Assembly: GCA_007128315.1 (NCBI GenBank)
Contig: SKXQ01000019.1
Coordinates: 1 to 64,000 of the forward strand
Reading direction: 5' to 3'
DNA length: 64,000 nt
Origin: Spirochaetaceae bacterium
GTDB taxonomy: Bacteria; Spirochaetota; Spirochaetia; DSM-27196; SKKC01
How positions within the stretch are numbered: position 1 is the stretch's first letter; every line of letters starts with the position of its first letter. The notes under the pieces are model-generated. The model was not told the origin of the DNA. It did no database searches and saw only the letters and a program-made list of their open reading frames with translations. This document shows positions 1-8,772 of the stretch, in pieces. A program made the translations under genes and the position numbers.

Positions 1-262
1 CCAGATACGAGGCGGGAATGGCGGTAGCCGAGAACAGGAGGGCAACAGGCACAACCACGTTCCCGGAGCGGTAGTGCTGCACCGTTCCGGAGAGCATCAT
101 GAGAAACCCCGCGACGGCCATGCTTCCGACAGCGATAACCGGGGGCACCTGAAAAAGGACTATGAGGCCGGGTATTCCGAGCAGGCCTTTTCCTATGGCG
201 GTAAAACCAACCATAAGGCCGACAAAAAACCCCCAGAGAGCGAGACCAGTAATAACAAGCAT
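1..262 (-). CDS. TauE/SafE-like membrane permease, N-terminal part (runs off left edge)
   Basis: Own reverse-strand reading from ATG at 262: MLVITGLALWGFFVGLMVGFTAIGKGLLGIPGLIVLFQVPPVIAVGSMAVAGFLMMLSG...; hydrophobic, TauE-like glycine-rich first helix. Not in the ORF track because it has no stop inside the window. Confidence 0.6.
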   Translation of the reverse strand, partial: MLVITGLALWGFFVGLMVGFTAIGKGLLGIPGLIVLFQVPPVIAVGSMAVAGFLMMLSGTVQHYRSGNVVVPVALLFSATAIPASYL

Positions 263-307
263 GATACACGCATTGTACCGATCGAACGCCGCTGCGGGAA
301 TGACACG

Positions 308-1195
308 TTAGAGGTACCGCTTGCGTTCCTGCTCACCAATACGGGCATACAGTTCAATATAGGGTCGCGCCGGGCTTACCCCGAGCTTTGGGGACAGAAC
401 TTCTTCGATCTGAAACAGGCCGACAGACGCGGACATGAGTATCTCTATGGCTATAGGTTTCTCTTCTCCCGGACCGATCAGCACCCGCTCAACCGCCGCC
501 GAACTGTATTTGTGAATGTCGCCGAGCCGCGCCTCGGTATTGATCAGCATCGGAATACGCGCCCTGCCCTTTTCCATGTCACATCCGTCGGCGGCAAGGA
601 TGAGTCCGGCTTCGAGCGAGTTAATTCTGACCATGGCCATATGCCCGACGATGCACTCGCATATGAGCGAGCGAAGAATGACCTGTTTCGCTATGTCACC
701 GGGATAGTGTTGTGCGAGGAATCGCTCAATGATCGGCTTACCGAGCAGGACTGAGTGATGCTCGTGGTCCTGCCGCGTCATGCTCATGCCGACGTCGTGC
801 AGAAGCGCAGCGGTAAACACGGCGAAAACGCTGTCCTCGAAGGATCCGATACCTTCGGCCTCGAGGCTCATGGGAATACCCGCTTCGCGCAGCAGATTGG
901 CGAACTCCAGGGCGTTCTTCGCGACCATGCGCATGTGCACGGGGCCGTGGTCATTGTACCCGAGACGTTTAATACTCACGACGTTTGAGTACTCCTGTAG
1001 CGCCTTCAGCTCATCATCCTGCAGAATTTTCTGAGCGATTCCTGACAGTGAGTCGGGCAGAAGCTCAAGCAATCGCCTGTCGAGCGCCGCCTCTTTGGGC
1101 GACCTGGTAGTGGACATGTAATCGAGTGTAGCCGCGAGACGGTGGGTCTGAGAAGAGAATGGTCGAATGAGTTTTTTCGTTGATCTCTCACGCAA
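308..1195 (-). CDS. HD-domain metal-dependent phosphohydrolase
   Basis: HD signature ALLHDVGMSMTRQDHEHHSVLLGKPIIERF; DHGPVHMRMV upstream His. Start uncertain: TTG at 1195 or ATG at 1117. Confidence 0.75.
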   Translation of the reverse strand: MRERSTKKLIRPFSSQTHRLAATLDYMSTTRSPKEAALDRRLLELLPDSLSGIAQKILQDDELKALQEYSNVVSIKRLGYNDHGPVHMRMVAKNALEFANLLREAGIPMSLEAEGIGSFEDSVFAVFTAALLHDVGMSMTRQDHEHHSVLLGKPIIERFLAQHYPGDIAKQVILRSLICECIVGHMAMVRINSLEAGLILAADGCDMEKGRARIPMLINTEARLGDIHKYSSAAVERVLIGPGEEKPIAIEILMSASVGLFQIEEVLSPKLGVSPARPYIELYARIGEQERKRYL

Positions 1196-1228
1196 TACAC
1201 CCTATGGTTTCTTCCGGGAGACACACGC

Positions 1229-1909
1229 ATGAAACGCAGTCAGGTAAACGCCATTATTCAGCAGACCGAAGTCTTCTTTCATTCGTTCGGATTCAAGCTT
1301 CCGCCGTGGGCGCATTGGACCGTACAGGACTGGAAGCAGCAGTCCAGTGATATTTCCGAGATTATGGATCGAGGGCTGGGCTGGGACTTGACCGACTTCG
1401 GACTTGGCACGTTTGAACAGAAAGGCCTCGTGCTGTTTACCATTCGAAACGGAAAGCTTGAGCCGGGAAGCAAGCCCTACGCGGAGAAACTCATGATGGT
1501 GCGCGAGGAGCAGGAGACACCGTTTCACTATCACTGGACCAAGATCGAGGACATTATTAACCGCGGTGGAGGCACACTCCTGCTCGAGCTCGCCTGGGAA
1601 GATGCCGACCGCGTCCTCTCGAATCGCGATGTGGAAGTTTCGATAGACGGTGTTCGACGCCGTTTCGCCGCAGGTGAGCAGGTCGCGCTCGCACCCGGTG
1701 AAAGCATTACCCTGCCGACGGAGCTTTATCACCGCTTCTGGGCGAAGCGCGGCGGTGGCCCGGTCCTGACTGGCGAAGTGAGCATGGTCAACGACGACTC
1801 GGGAGACAACAAGTTTCTCGATCCAATCGGGCGCTTTCCGGACATAGAGGAAGACGCCGAACCGTACCGCCTGCTCGCTTCAGACTATGCACAGTGGATT
1901 GACGTATGA
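1229..1909 (+). CDS. D-lyxose isomerase family protein (cupin)
   Basis: MKRSQVNAIIQQTEVFFHSFGFKLPPWAHW... ITLPTELYHRFWAK...VSMVNDDSGDNKFLDPIGRFPDIEEDAEPYRLL; matches D-lyxose ketol-isomerase family; RBS GGGAG before ATG. Confidence 0.85.
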   Translation: MKRSQVNAIIQQTEVFFHSFGFKLPPWAHWTVQDWKQQSSDISEIMDRGLGWDLTDFGLGTFEQKGLVLFTIRNGKLEPGSKPYAEKLMMVREEQETPFHYHWTKIEDIINRGGGTLLLELAWEDADRVLSNRDVEVSIDGVRRRFAAGEQVALAPGESITLPTELYHRFWAKRGGGPVLTGEVSMVNDDSGDNKFLDPIGRFPDIEEDAEPYRLLASDYAQWIDV

Positions 1910-3111
1910 CCAGGGTCGGCGTTACCGGTTGTGCCCTCATCGACTATCTCTACAGCGGAGCCGATTTTTCCTCTGCATCGTTTCAGTCGTATCAGACGCG
2001 ACATCCGGGAGACGGCGGCCTGCGTCCCGGCGCGCTGGTGTTTGCCTCGGACCTCGTAGTGTTCGCCGGAGCACCGCTCAGTGAGATTCTCAGGCGTGTG
2101 GTCGGTGATCGGGCGGCCGACGCCGCTAATGTGGGCGGGCCCGGGATCGTCGCTGCGATTCACGCTGCCCAGCTCGGTGCATCACACGAGATCGAAGTGA
2201 GTTTTTACGGAGCGCGAGGAAACGACCGGGACGGCTCACTACCGCTTGAGCGGCTCGCCGGGGTTCCCCTGTCGCTTGACTCGTACCACGAGTTCCCCGG
2301 ACCGACGCCTTCGACCATAGTTCTGTCTGATCCGACGTTCGCGAATGGCGCGGGTGAGCGATGCTTTGTTAACACAATTGGCGCTGCAGCGGAGTACTCC
2401 CCGGACGAGATAGTACCAGACTTCTACGAGAACGACGTAGTCCTGTTCGGCGGTACAGCCCTCGTACCCGCACTCCACGACCGGCTCGACGAATGCGTAC
2501 TTCAGGCCCGCGAGGCCGATGCGGTAACGGTGGTCGGGACGGTGTACGATTTCCGTAACGAACAGCGCGCTCCCGACAGACAATGGCCGCTGCTTCAGAG
2601 GCAGGACAGCTACGAGGCGCTTGACCTGCTCGTAACCGACCACGAAGAGGCCCTGCGGATCAGCGGTGAAAACAGTGCGCACGCAGCGGTGGACCGATTC
2701 CTTGCCTGGGGCGTCGGCGCGGCGGTCGTTACCTGCGGAACAGATCCGATTGTAGCTGAGTCATCCGGTCGACGTTTTGCAAAGAGCGACCGATTCGAGC
2801 TTCCGATCTCCGAGCGAATCCGCAACGAACACGAGAGCGGGTTAAACCCGACCAACTCTGCGGGTCGGGACACAACCGGCTGCGGTGACAACTTTGTTGG
2901 AGGCGTTCTTTACGCCATAGCTCGCGCGCTCAGCGATGAGGGGCTTTCAAGGGCTGACTTCCGCACCCTCCTCTCGCACGGTGTGATTGCTGGTGGCATT
3001 GCAAGCTTTCACCTCGGCGGCACTTTTATGGAGCGTGCACCAGGCGAAAAAGCTGCCTTGGTGCACGAATACCTTGCCGATTACCTGAGCCAGATCCAGG
3101 CAAACGAATGA
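1906..3111 (+). CDS. PfkB/ribokinase-family carbohydrate kinase
   Basis: C-terminal PfkB signature NSAGRDTTGCGDNFVGGVLYAI; overlaps the upstream stop by ATGA. Confidence 0.8.
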   Translation: MTRVGVTGCALIDYLYSGADFSSASFQSYQTRHPGDGGLRPGALVFASDLVVFAGAPLSEILRRVVGDRAADAANVGGPGIVAAIHAAQLGASHEIEVSFYGARGNDRDGSLPLERLAGVPLSLDSYHEFPGPTPSTIVLSDPTFANGAGERCFVNTIGAAAEYSPDEIVPDFYENDVVLFGGTALVPALHDRLDECVLQAREADAVTVVGTVYDFRNEQRAPDRQWPLLQRQDSYEALDLLVTDHEEALRISGENSAHAAVDRFLAWGVGAAVVTCGTDPIVAESSGRRFAKSDRFELPISERIRNEHESGLNPTNSAGRDTTGCGDNFVGGVLYAIARALSDEGLSRADFRTLLSHGVIAGGIASFHLGGTFMERAPGEKAALVHEYLADYLSQIQANE

Positions 3112-4283
3112 AGCTGCTTCATTTCGGTGCGGGTAGTATCGGGAGGTCGTTCGTCGGACCGTTGTTTCTCAAAGCCGGCTATGAGGTTGTCTTCGCCGAT
3201 GTCGACATGAACCTGGTGAAGGAACTGACGCAACGCGGCGGATACGATCTTGTCGTCTGCCACCCGACTGAAGGTCTCAAACCCGAACGTATCTCGGGAG
3301 TCCGTGCAGTTGACGCGCACAGCGTGGATCGCCTGCGACAGGAGGCATCCGACGCCGATATAATTTCGACCTCCGTCGGCGCGGGAGCTCTTCCAGCGGT
3401 TATGACGTCGATCCTCCGTGCGATCGCAGGGCGGCAAAGACCGGTGAACCTGGTCTTTGCCGAAAACGCTCCGGGTGTATCGGACCTCACCCACGCGCTC
3501 ATGCGTGACTATCCAGGAGGAACACTCCCGCCAGTTGGACTGATTGAGACCAGTATCGGAAAGATGGTCCCCATAGTCCCGGATGAGATACGCGCCACCG
3601 ATCCGCTTCAGGTTCGCGCCGAGCCCTACAACACGCTGATCTGCGACCGGCAGGGCTGGTTTGGCGGCATGCCGGACATTACGGGCCTCCACGGCGTCGG
3701 AAACATCGCGGCATATGTACACCGAAAACTGTTCGTACACAACCTCGGGCACTGTGCTGTCGCGTATCTTGGCTTTCAGGCAGACCAGGACTGCTCCACC
3801 ATTGCCGAGGCCGTCCGGAAACCCGACGTGCGCGCGGGAGCACTCGATGCCATGAGCTGCTCGGTGGCGGCGCTGTGTGTTGCGTACCCGAAAGAGTTCA
3901 CCAGGGAAGCATTGCAGAAACACGTCGATGATCTGTTGTCACGCTTCGCGAATCCCTGGCTCGGCGACACCGTCTACCGGGTCGGGCGCGATCTGCCCCG
4001 AAAACTCGGCCGCGAGGAACGCATTATCGGGGCTATGCGCTTCTGCCTCGAGCACGGAGTAGACCCGACCGCGATCGTGCGGGTTGCCGCAGGCGCTCTC
4101 GACTTCAGGGCTACCGACGAGACCGGACAGCGATTCCCTGCCGACTGCGCACTCCTTGAGCGCACAGCCTCAGAAGGCGTCATTCCTGTACTGAAGAATG
4201 TCGCGGAACTAAACGATGCCGATTCCACCGATCGCTCCGTAATCGGGTTTTTCGATGCCATCCCCGTCTCCGGTACCGTGTAA
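3108..4283 (+). CDS. Mannitol-1-phosphate 5-dehydrogenase-like (mannitol dehydrogenase family)
   Basis: MKLLHFGAGSIGRSFVGPLFLKAGYEVVFADVD (MtlD-type N-terminal Rossmann motif); overlaps the upstream stop by ATGA. Confidence 0.8.
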   Translation: MKLLHFGAGSIGRSFVGPLFLKAGYEVVFADVDMNLVKELTQRGGYDLVVCHPTEGLKPERISGVRAVDAHSVDRLRQEASDADIISTSVGAGALPAVMTSILRAIAGRQRPVNLVFAENAPGVSDLTHALMRDYPGGTLPPVGLIETSIGKMVPIVPDEIRATDPLQVRAEPYNTLICDRQGWFGGMPDITGLHGVGNIAAYVHRKLFVHNLGHCAVAYLGFQADQDCSTIAEAVRKPDVRAGALDAMSCSVAALCVAYPKEFTREALQKHVDDLLSRFANPWLGDTVYRVGRDLPRKLGREERIIGAMRFCLEHGVDPTAIVRVAAGALDFRATDETGQRFPADCALLERTASEGVIPVLKNVAELNDADSTDRSVIGFFDAIPVSGTV

Positions 4284-4287
4284 CCAC

Positions 4288-5700
4288 TTATTCGGACGGG
4301 TTACACGCGAAACGGATCTCCACAACCGCCCCGTTGTCGTTGTACAACCGGAGATCAGCACCGAGGTGCTCGCAGAGCATGCGAACGAGCGACAGTCCGA
4401 AGCCTTCGGTAGCGTCAGGGACGTGCTGATCCTGAAAACCCTGTCCGTTGTCGCGTATGCACATCACGTTCCTCTCGTCCACGCATTTCAGGGACACTGT
4501 GATCCTTTTTTCCGTCTGTCCGACGAAGGCGTACTTCATGGTGTTGGTGAGTAGCTCGTTGACAATAATGCCGATCGAGAAGGCATCCTTGACTTCGACG
4601 GTGCAGGAATCAAGATCCGCGCAAATATCGGTGGATCTCGTGCCGTCAAAAAGTTCGGCTACGAGCTCGACAATTGTGGTGACATACTCGTCGAGCATGA
4701 CCGATCCGTCGGTGTCGCGCAGCAGCATGGTGTCGTACAGTTTCTGCATGCTTCGCACCCGGGTGATAGCCTCGTACAGAGCCTGCCGTGCGGCAGGCTC
4801 ATCCACACCACGGGCCTGCAGCAGGAGTAGCGATGCGACCGAGGCGATGTTGTTCTTGATGCGATGGTGCGTCTCGCGCAGGAGCGTGTTCTTCTGCTGT
4901 ATCTGCTTCTGAAGCTCCTGCTCACTCGCCCGAAGCGCATCCATAGCCTGCTTCTGTTCGGTGCGGTCCATGACGGTGGAGATCATGAAGTTCTGTTCAG
5001 GAACCGGGATATTCTGTGCCCGGACGCTTCGTGTTTCGCCGTCACGGGTTGTAACAGGAATGTCATCCCAGATCATGCGCCTGGGATCGCCGGACGTCAG
5101 ATCGGCAATGACCCGCTGCCTGACCTGTCGGCGATACTCGGGATCCGGATACACCGAGTCGAAGAAGCGCTCGATATCGATCAGAACCTCGCGCGACCAG
5201 CCATACACGCGCTCGAACTCCCGGTTCATGTAGCTGGCCGTACCGGAATCAACATAGTTGACAGCAAGACCTATAGGGAGATTGTCGAGTACCGTCTCGA
5301 TAAACTCATTTCGTCGCGCAAGCGCAGCGTTCGTCTCGAACAGTTTCAATGCCATGCGTATCGATTCAAGGAGAACGAACTCGCCCGAGCTTTTGACAAC
5401 GTAGCCATAGTTGCTGATTGACTGCACCCGCTCAACGACGTCCTGCTCTGTGTGGCTGGTCAGGAATACAATGGGCAGGCTGCGGAACGCAAGGATTGTT
5501 TCGGCCGTTTCAGCCCCGTCGGTGCCGCTGCCAAGATCGATGTCCATGAGAACGAGATCAATGTCATGGTGTGGGCGCGCCGCTTCGATCGCGGCGTCTC
5601 CGTTTCGTGCCATCACAACGGTGTATCCCTGGGCCTCAAGACTTCGTTTTTCAGCGAGCGCGATCAGAGTTTCATCTTCAACGAGGAGAATCGTGTGCAT
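4288..5700 (-). CDS. Response regulator receiver-PAS-histidine kinase (HisKA_2 type)
   Basis: REC: ILLVEDETLIALAEKRSLEAQGY...DLVLMDIDLGSG; PAS-like middle; HisKA_2 LRETHHRIKNNIASVASLLLLQ; HATPase NELLTNTMKYAF...DNGQGF. Confidence 0.9.
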   Translation of the reverse strand: MHTILLVEDETLIALAEKRSLEAQGYTVVMARNGDAAIEAARPHHDIDLVLMDIDLGSGTDGAETAETILAFRSLPIVFLTSHTEQDVVERVQSISNYGYVVKSSGEFVLLESIRMALKLFETNAALARRNEFIETVLDNLPIGLAVNYVDSGTASYMNREFERVYGWSREVLIDIERFFDSVYPDPEYRRQVRQRVIADLTSGDPRRMIWDDIPVTTRDGETRSVRAQNIPVPEQNFMISTVMDRTEQKQAMDALRASEQELQKQIQQKNTLLRETHHRIKNNIASVASLLLLQARGVDEPAARQALYEAITRVRSMQKLYDTMLLRDTDGSVMLDEYVTTIVELVAELFDGTRSTDICADLDSCTVEVKDAFSIGIIVNELLTNTMKYAFVGQTEKRITVSLKCVDERNVMCIRDNGQGFQDQHVPDATEGFGLSLVRMLCEHLGADLRLYNDNGAVVEIRFACNPSE

Positions 5701-5740
5701 GGGTACACCTGTATTTTTTACCCATGAAGCTTATCACGTA

Positions 5741-6301
5741 TTAGCGTGGAGGTGTAAGAATATTCATCCCCGCCTGAACAATCCACGCGATCCCGAGAGC
5801 AATGAGCAGGTCACCGATGCTGAAGGCGGTCGCAAACGGTACCCAGTCGGGAACAAAAAGCCAGTCGCCGAGGATGTTCAGAAGTGTGCCATCGGTCATA
5901 AGCCGGATATTAGCCAGCGTCCCGTCGGAGGATGCCAGAAGCGCCTCTGCCGTTGCGGATTCGCCCGCACGACGGAGCGCTTCAGGGTCGGCGGGCATGA
6001 ATCCACCGTTTGCCGCGATGACAAGGAGATTCAGGATCAGGCCGGGAAGCACGGGCCAGAAAATCCTGAAGTTCAGGATCAGAAAGACGGCGGCCAGACC
6101 GTACGAGGCAATGTGCAGATACGCGGTCGCCTGTTCGATTATGACGGTGCCGAGCACCCAGGGGAAGATCAGTATCTGTATGAGCAGCGTTATGAACAGC
6201 AACCAGATGGCGTTAAACCGCAGCTCGGCGAGACCGCGAAGGCTCCCCCGCCGGATGAAACCGGTGGCAAGACCCAGGGCGATACCGAAAAAGGGGATCA
6301 T
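5741..6301 (-). CDS. DUF5317-like membrane protein
   Basis: Polytopic; NGGFMPADPEALRRAG ... LNILGDWLFVPDWVPFATAFSIGDLLIALG pattern; ATGA-type overlap with the upstream HD-GYP gene. Confidence 0.65.
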   Translation of the reverse strand: MIPFFGIALGLATGFIRRGSLRGLAELRFNAIWLLFITLLIQILIFPWVLGTVIIEQATAYLHIASYGLAAVFLILNFRIFWPVLPGLILNLLVIAANGGFMPADPEALRRAGESATAEALLASSDGTLANIRLMTDGTLLNILGDWLFVPDWVPFATAFSIGDLLIALGIAWIVQAGMNILTPPR

Positions 6302-7560
6302 GCAGGCGATACTACCCGGCGAAAGAAGATCTCGACAAGGCGCGGGTCAAGGACGGTACCGGACATGTCGGTCATGATTGCCTGGGCCTCGTCTGGTGTG
6401 TACTGCAGTGGTTTGCCCTGCGGCGGCCGGTACGGTCGCTTCGTGGTCAGGGCACTGTATACATCCGCGACCGCGACGACCCGGGCTGCAAGCGGAATCA
6501 CATCCCCTGCCAGACCATGGGGGTATCCTCCGCCGTCCCAGTGTTCGTGTTCGTGCAGGACGATGGGAATAACGTTCCGGTATATACTGAGATCCTGTAT
6601 GATTTCCGCACCGATCGTGGTGTGTGTTTTCATGATTTCGTACTCTTCGTCGGTCAGACCACCCCGTTTGTGGAGTATTGCGTCGGGGATCGCGATCTTT
6701 CCGATGTCGTGTATAGCCGCACCCGCTTTCACCGCTTCGAGTTCCTCGTCGCTCATTCCCAGCGCTCTCCCGAGCCTGACGGAGAGTTCTTCGACCTCGT
6801 CAGAATGGTCGCCGGTGTACTGGTCGCGCTGTTCGAGCAGATCGGTGATCTTCTTGAATGCAAGATGCGACTCGCGACCGAGCTTCAGGTAGCCCTGCAC
6901 CGAATAATGCACAAGCGACATAGGGACGAACATGAGCGCGAGGGTAAACGGCGACTCCCGATTGAGCGTGTACATGAGCATGGCAAGCACACCCATGGAC
7001 AGAAACTGCAGCGGCAGCCGTTTTGAGCCTATGCGCATGACCGTGCGAAAGCGCTCTTCGGAGGTAATCGCGATAATAATCGCTACGAGAAACAGGTTCG
7101 CGAAGGTATAGACGATAAAGGCCAGCGACATAGCCAGATACGAATTACCAGCGAGCCCGGGAAGACCAGTCAGCCGGTTAAAGAACAGGGATGCCACGCC
7201 AAGACAGACGACAAGCTGGCTCACGTTGAACAGCACAACGTCGACAAAGCGAAGGACGCCGGCTTTACGCCTGTTCCAGCGCAGCATGATCTCTGCAGGC
7301 AGAGTGGACGCGATCGCAACCCAGATCGCGAGCGGGAGACCTCCAATAAACAGCGATGCGAGGCTGATTGCCATATGCGTGGAAAGCGAATGGTGAGGCA
7401 GGACTTCGAGCTCGTAAAGTTGTGCCAGGAAAGAGCCGAGCGAGAGAATGATGAATATTGCTGCGTAGGCTTCGAGGTTAAAGGGCACCGCGTGCGTCAC
7501 GAACACAAACACGCTCAGTGCGACAACGAGGGCTACGTACACACGAACCTTAACAAGCAT
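6298..7560 (-). CDS. Membrane-anchored HD-GYP domain protein (putative c-di-GMP phosphodiesterase)
   Basis: N-terminal multi-TM region; HD-GYP: AAIHDIGKIAIPDAILHKRGGLTDEEYEIMKTHTTIGAEII...HEHWDGGGYPHGLAGDVIPLAARVVAVADVYSALT. Confidence 0.92.
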   Translation of the reverse strand: MLVKVRVYVALVVALSVFVFVTHAVPFNLEAYAAIFIILSLGSFLAQLYELEVLPHHSLSTHMAISLASLFIGGLPLAIWVAIASTLPAEIMLRWNRRKAGVLRFVDVVLFNVSQLVVCLGVASLFFNRLTGLPGLAGNSYLAMSLAFIVYTFANLFLVAIIIAITSEERFRTVMRIGSKRLPLQFLSMGVLAMLMYTLNRESPFTLALMFVPMSLVHYSVQGYLKLGRESHLAFKKITDLLEQRDQYTGDHSDEVEELSVRLGRALGMSDEELEAVKAGAAIHDIGKIAIPDAILHKRGGLTDEEYEIMKTHTTIGAEIIQDLSIYRNVIPIVLHEHEHWDGGGYPHGLAGDVIPLAARVVAVADVYSALTTKRPYRPPQGKPLQYTPDEAQAIMTDMSGTVLDPRLVEIFFRRVVSPA

Positions 7561-7632
7561 CGGCAGAGGGTATCACAGACCCGGTCGCCGTACAATCTTA
7601 TGTCAACTACGCACAATTAGGTACAAACAGAA

Positions 7633-7662
7633 ACGGCGTTTTCTGTGTACAGAAAACGCCGT
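7633..7662. terminator. Strong hairpin downstream of the small ORF, candidate rho-independent terminator
   Basis: Perfect inverted repeat ACGGCGTTTTCTGT / ACAGAAAACGCCGT (7633-7646, 7649-7662); T-rich flank (TTTCTGTTT) on the minus-strand 3' side. Confidence 0.6.
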
Positions 7663-7694
7663 CTTCGGAGATTTTTACAGAATAGATCCAGCTC

Positions 7695-7841
7695 TCAGCC
7701 AGTCCACTTGTTGGAAGCAACAAGAACCATGGCGATGGTTGCGATCGTGACAAGCGTATAAAGAATGCGAGGACCAAACACTTTGGTGATCGATTTCGTT
7801 ACGCGCTCGGCTGCCTTGTCGTTATATCCTTCCCACTTCAT
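7695..7841 (-). CDS. Small single-TM membrane protein, 48 aa
   Basis: Translation MKWEGYNDKAAERVTKSITKVFGPRILYTLVTIATIAMVLVASNKWTG; RBS GGGAGG 6 nt before ATG; hydrophobic segment; terminator-like hairpin downstream. Below the ORF-track length cutoff. Confidence 0.7.
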   Translation of the reverse strand: MKWEGYNDKAAERVTKSITKVFGPRILYTLVTIATIAMVLVASNKWTG

Positions 7842-7866
7842 GAAAAACCTCCCGATTTCTCTTATT

Positions 7867-7898
7867 TGTTGCATTTATTTTTTTGTAGCAATGCAACA
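7867..7898. promoter_or_regulatory. Inverted repeat in the AT-rich upstream region of the small ORF
   Basis: TGTTGCATT (7867-7875) / AATGCAACA (7890-7898), 9-bp arms, 14-nt spacer. Confidence 0.4.
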
Positions 7899-8032
7899 CC
7901 AAATATTGTACCTGAAAGGTATCACGAGGTACGAGAGCTGTCAAATATAAATTTACCATGCAGTCGCACTTTTTTGCGTTTTTTTTGAGATGCCCCTGCT
8001 ATGAAGAATTTCGGATGATGTGGGGTTCGAGT

Positions 8033-8680
8033 TTAGGGTTCTGGTCCAAAGGCATCGGGAATATGCCCGTTCGTGCCGATTATTTTCCTGATCCGTCTGT
8101 TGAGCTCGAGTCGCTCAAGCGTGCCTTCGAGTGCTTCGACGCAGCGCCGCAAACGTTCCCCCGTAGAGGTAATCTCAAGGAGACGCTGCTTTTCATGCGC
8201 TTCAAAAGCATCGGTGCCGGCAATGAGAAACGAAAGCGAGGTGGCGTCGAGCGATTCAAGCGTCTGCATGTCTATGCTGCGTTCGCCGAGATCGACAAAA
8301 GCCTGCAGACGCTGTATCGCGTCGTTACGAAGATCACCAATGGAGCTGTCGTCGCTGTCGTCATCGGTGAAACGCTCGACGCGTGCCTGCATGTAGGAGC
8401 CGCTGTTATCCATTTCCTGTACACGGAACCGATCGGTCCCGACGGTTACAATGTCGAGTCTGCCGTCATCGTAGGTCTTGAGTATACGCTCGATACGCGC
8501 GAGGCAGCCATGACTCCGGAGCTTCGCTCCGTCGTACAGAAGCACACCGAACTCCACGTTTTCATCGAGACAGCGAGCGACCATGTCCCGATAGCGTTCC
8601 TCAAAGATGTGAAGCGGTAAGGGAAGACCGGGCAGAAGAACGAGACCGAGCGGAAATATCGGAAGTGTTTCGTGACTCAT
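8033..8680 (-). CDS. LON peptidase substrate-binding (N-terminal) domain protein
   Basis: LPIFPLGLVLLPGLPLPLHIFEERYRDMVARCLDENVEFGVLL; no ATPase or protease domain. Confidence 0.85.
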   Translation of the reverse strand: MSHETLPIFPLGLVLLPGLPLPLHIFEERYRDMVARCLDENVEFGVLLYDGAKLRSHGCLARIERILKTYDDGRLDIVTVGTDRFRVQEMDNSGSYMQARVERFTDDDSDDSSIGDLRNDAIQRLQAFVDLGERSIDMQTLESLDATSLSFLIAGTDAFEAHEKQRLLEITSTGERLRRCVEALEGTLERLELNRRIRKIIGTNGHIPDAFGPEP

Positions 8681-8696
8681 GGTATACGGTCAGTAT

Positions 8697-8717
8697 CCCG
8701 AAAGATGCGGTTTCGGG
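8697..8717. promoter_or_regulatory. Inverted repeat between divergent lon-domain and glgE genes
   Basis: CCCGAAA-N7-TTTCGGG. Confidence 0.3.
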
Positions 8718-8772
8718 TCAACCTTGAACTGCAGCGGGAATCCTTATAGCTTGTATAGACAGGAGTGTCTGC

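Noticed and set aside
5411-6892. 493-aa + strand ORF
   Set aside because: Spans three confirmed minus-strand genes (kinase, DUF5317-like, HD-GYP); Ser/Arg-rich shadow translation.
7939-7944. Consensus TTGACA (minus strand) upstream of the small ORF as a sigma-70 promoter
   Set aside because: At 17-nt spacing the -10 candidate is only TACCTT; the better TACAAT is about 28 nt away. Not strong enough to annotate.
7964-7988. CGCACTTTTTTGCGTTTTTTTT as a terminator
   Set aside because: Stem is only 4 bp and it lies on the wrong side/strand for the neighbouring genes.
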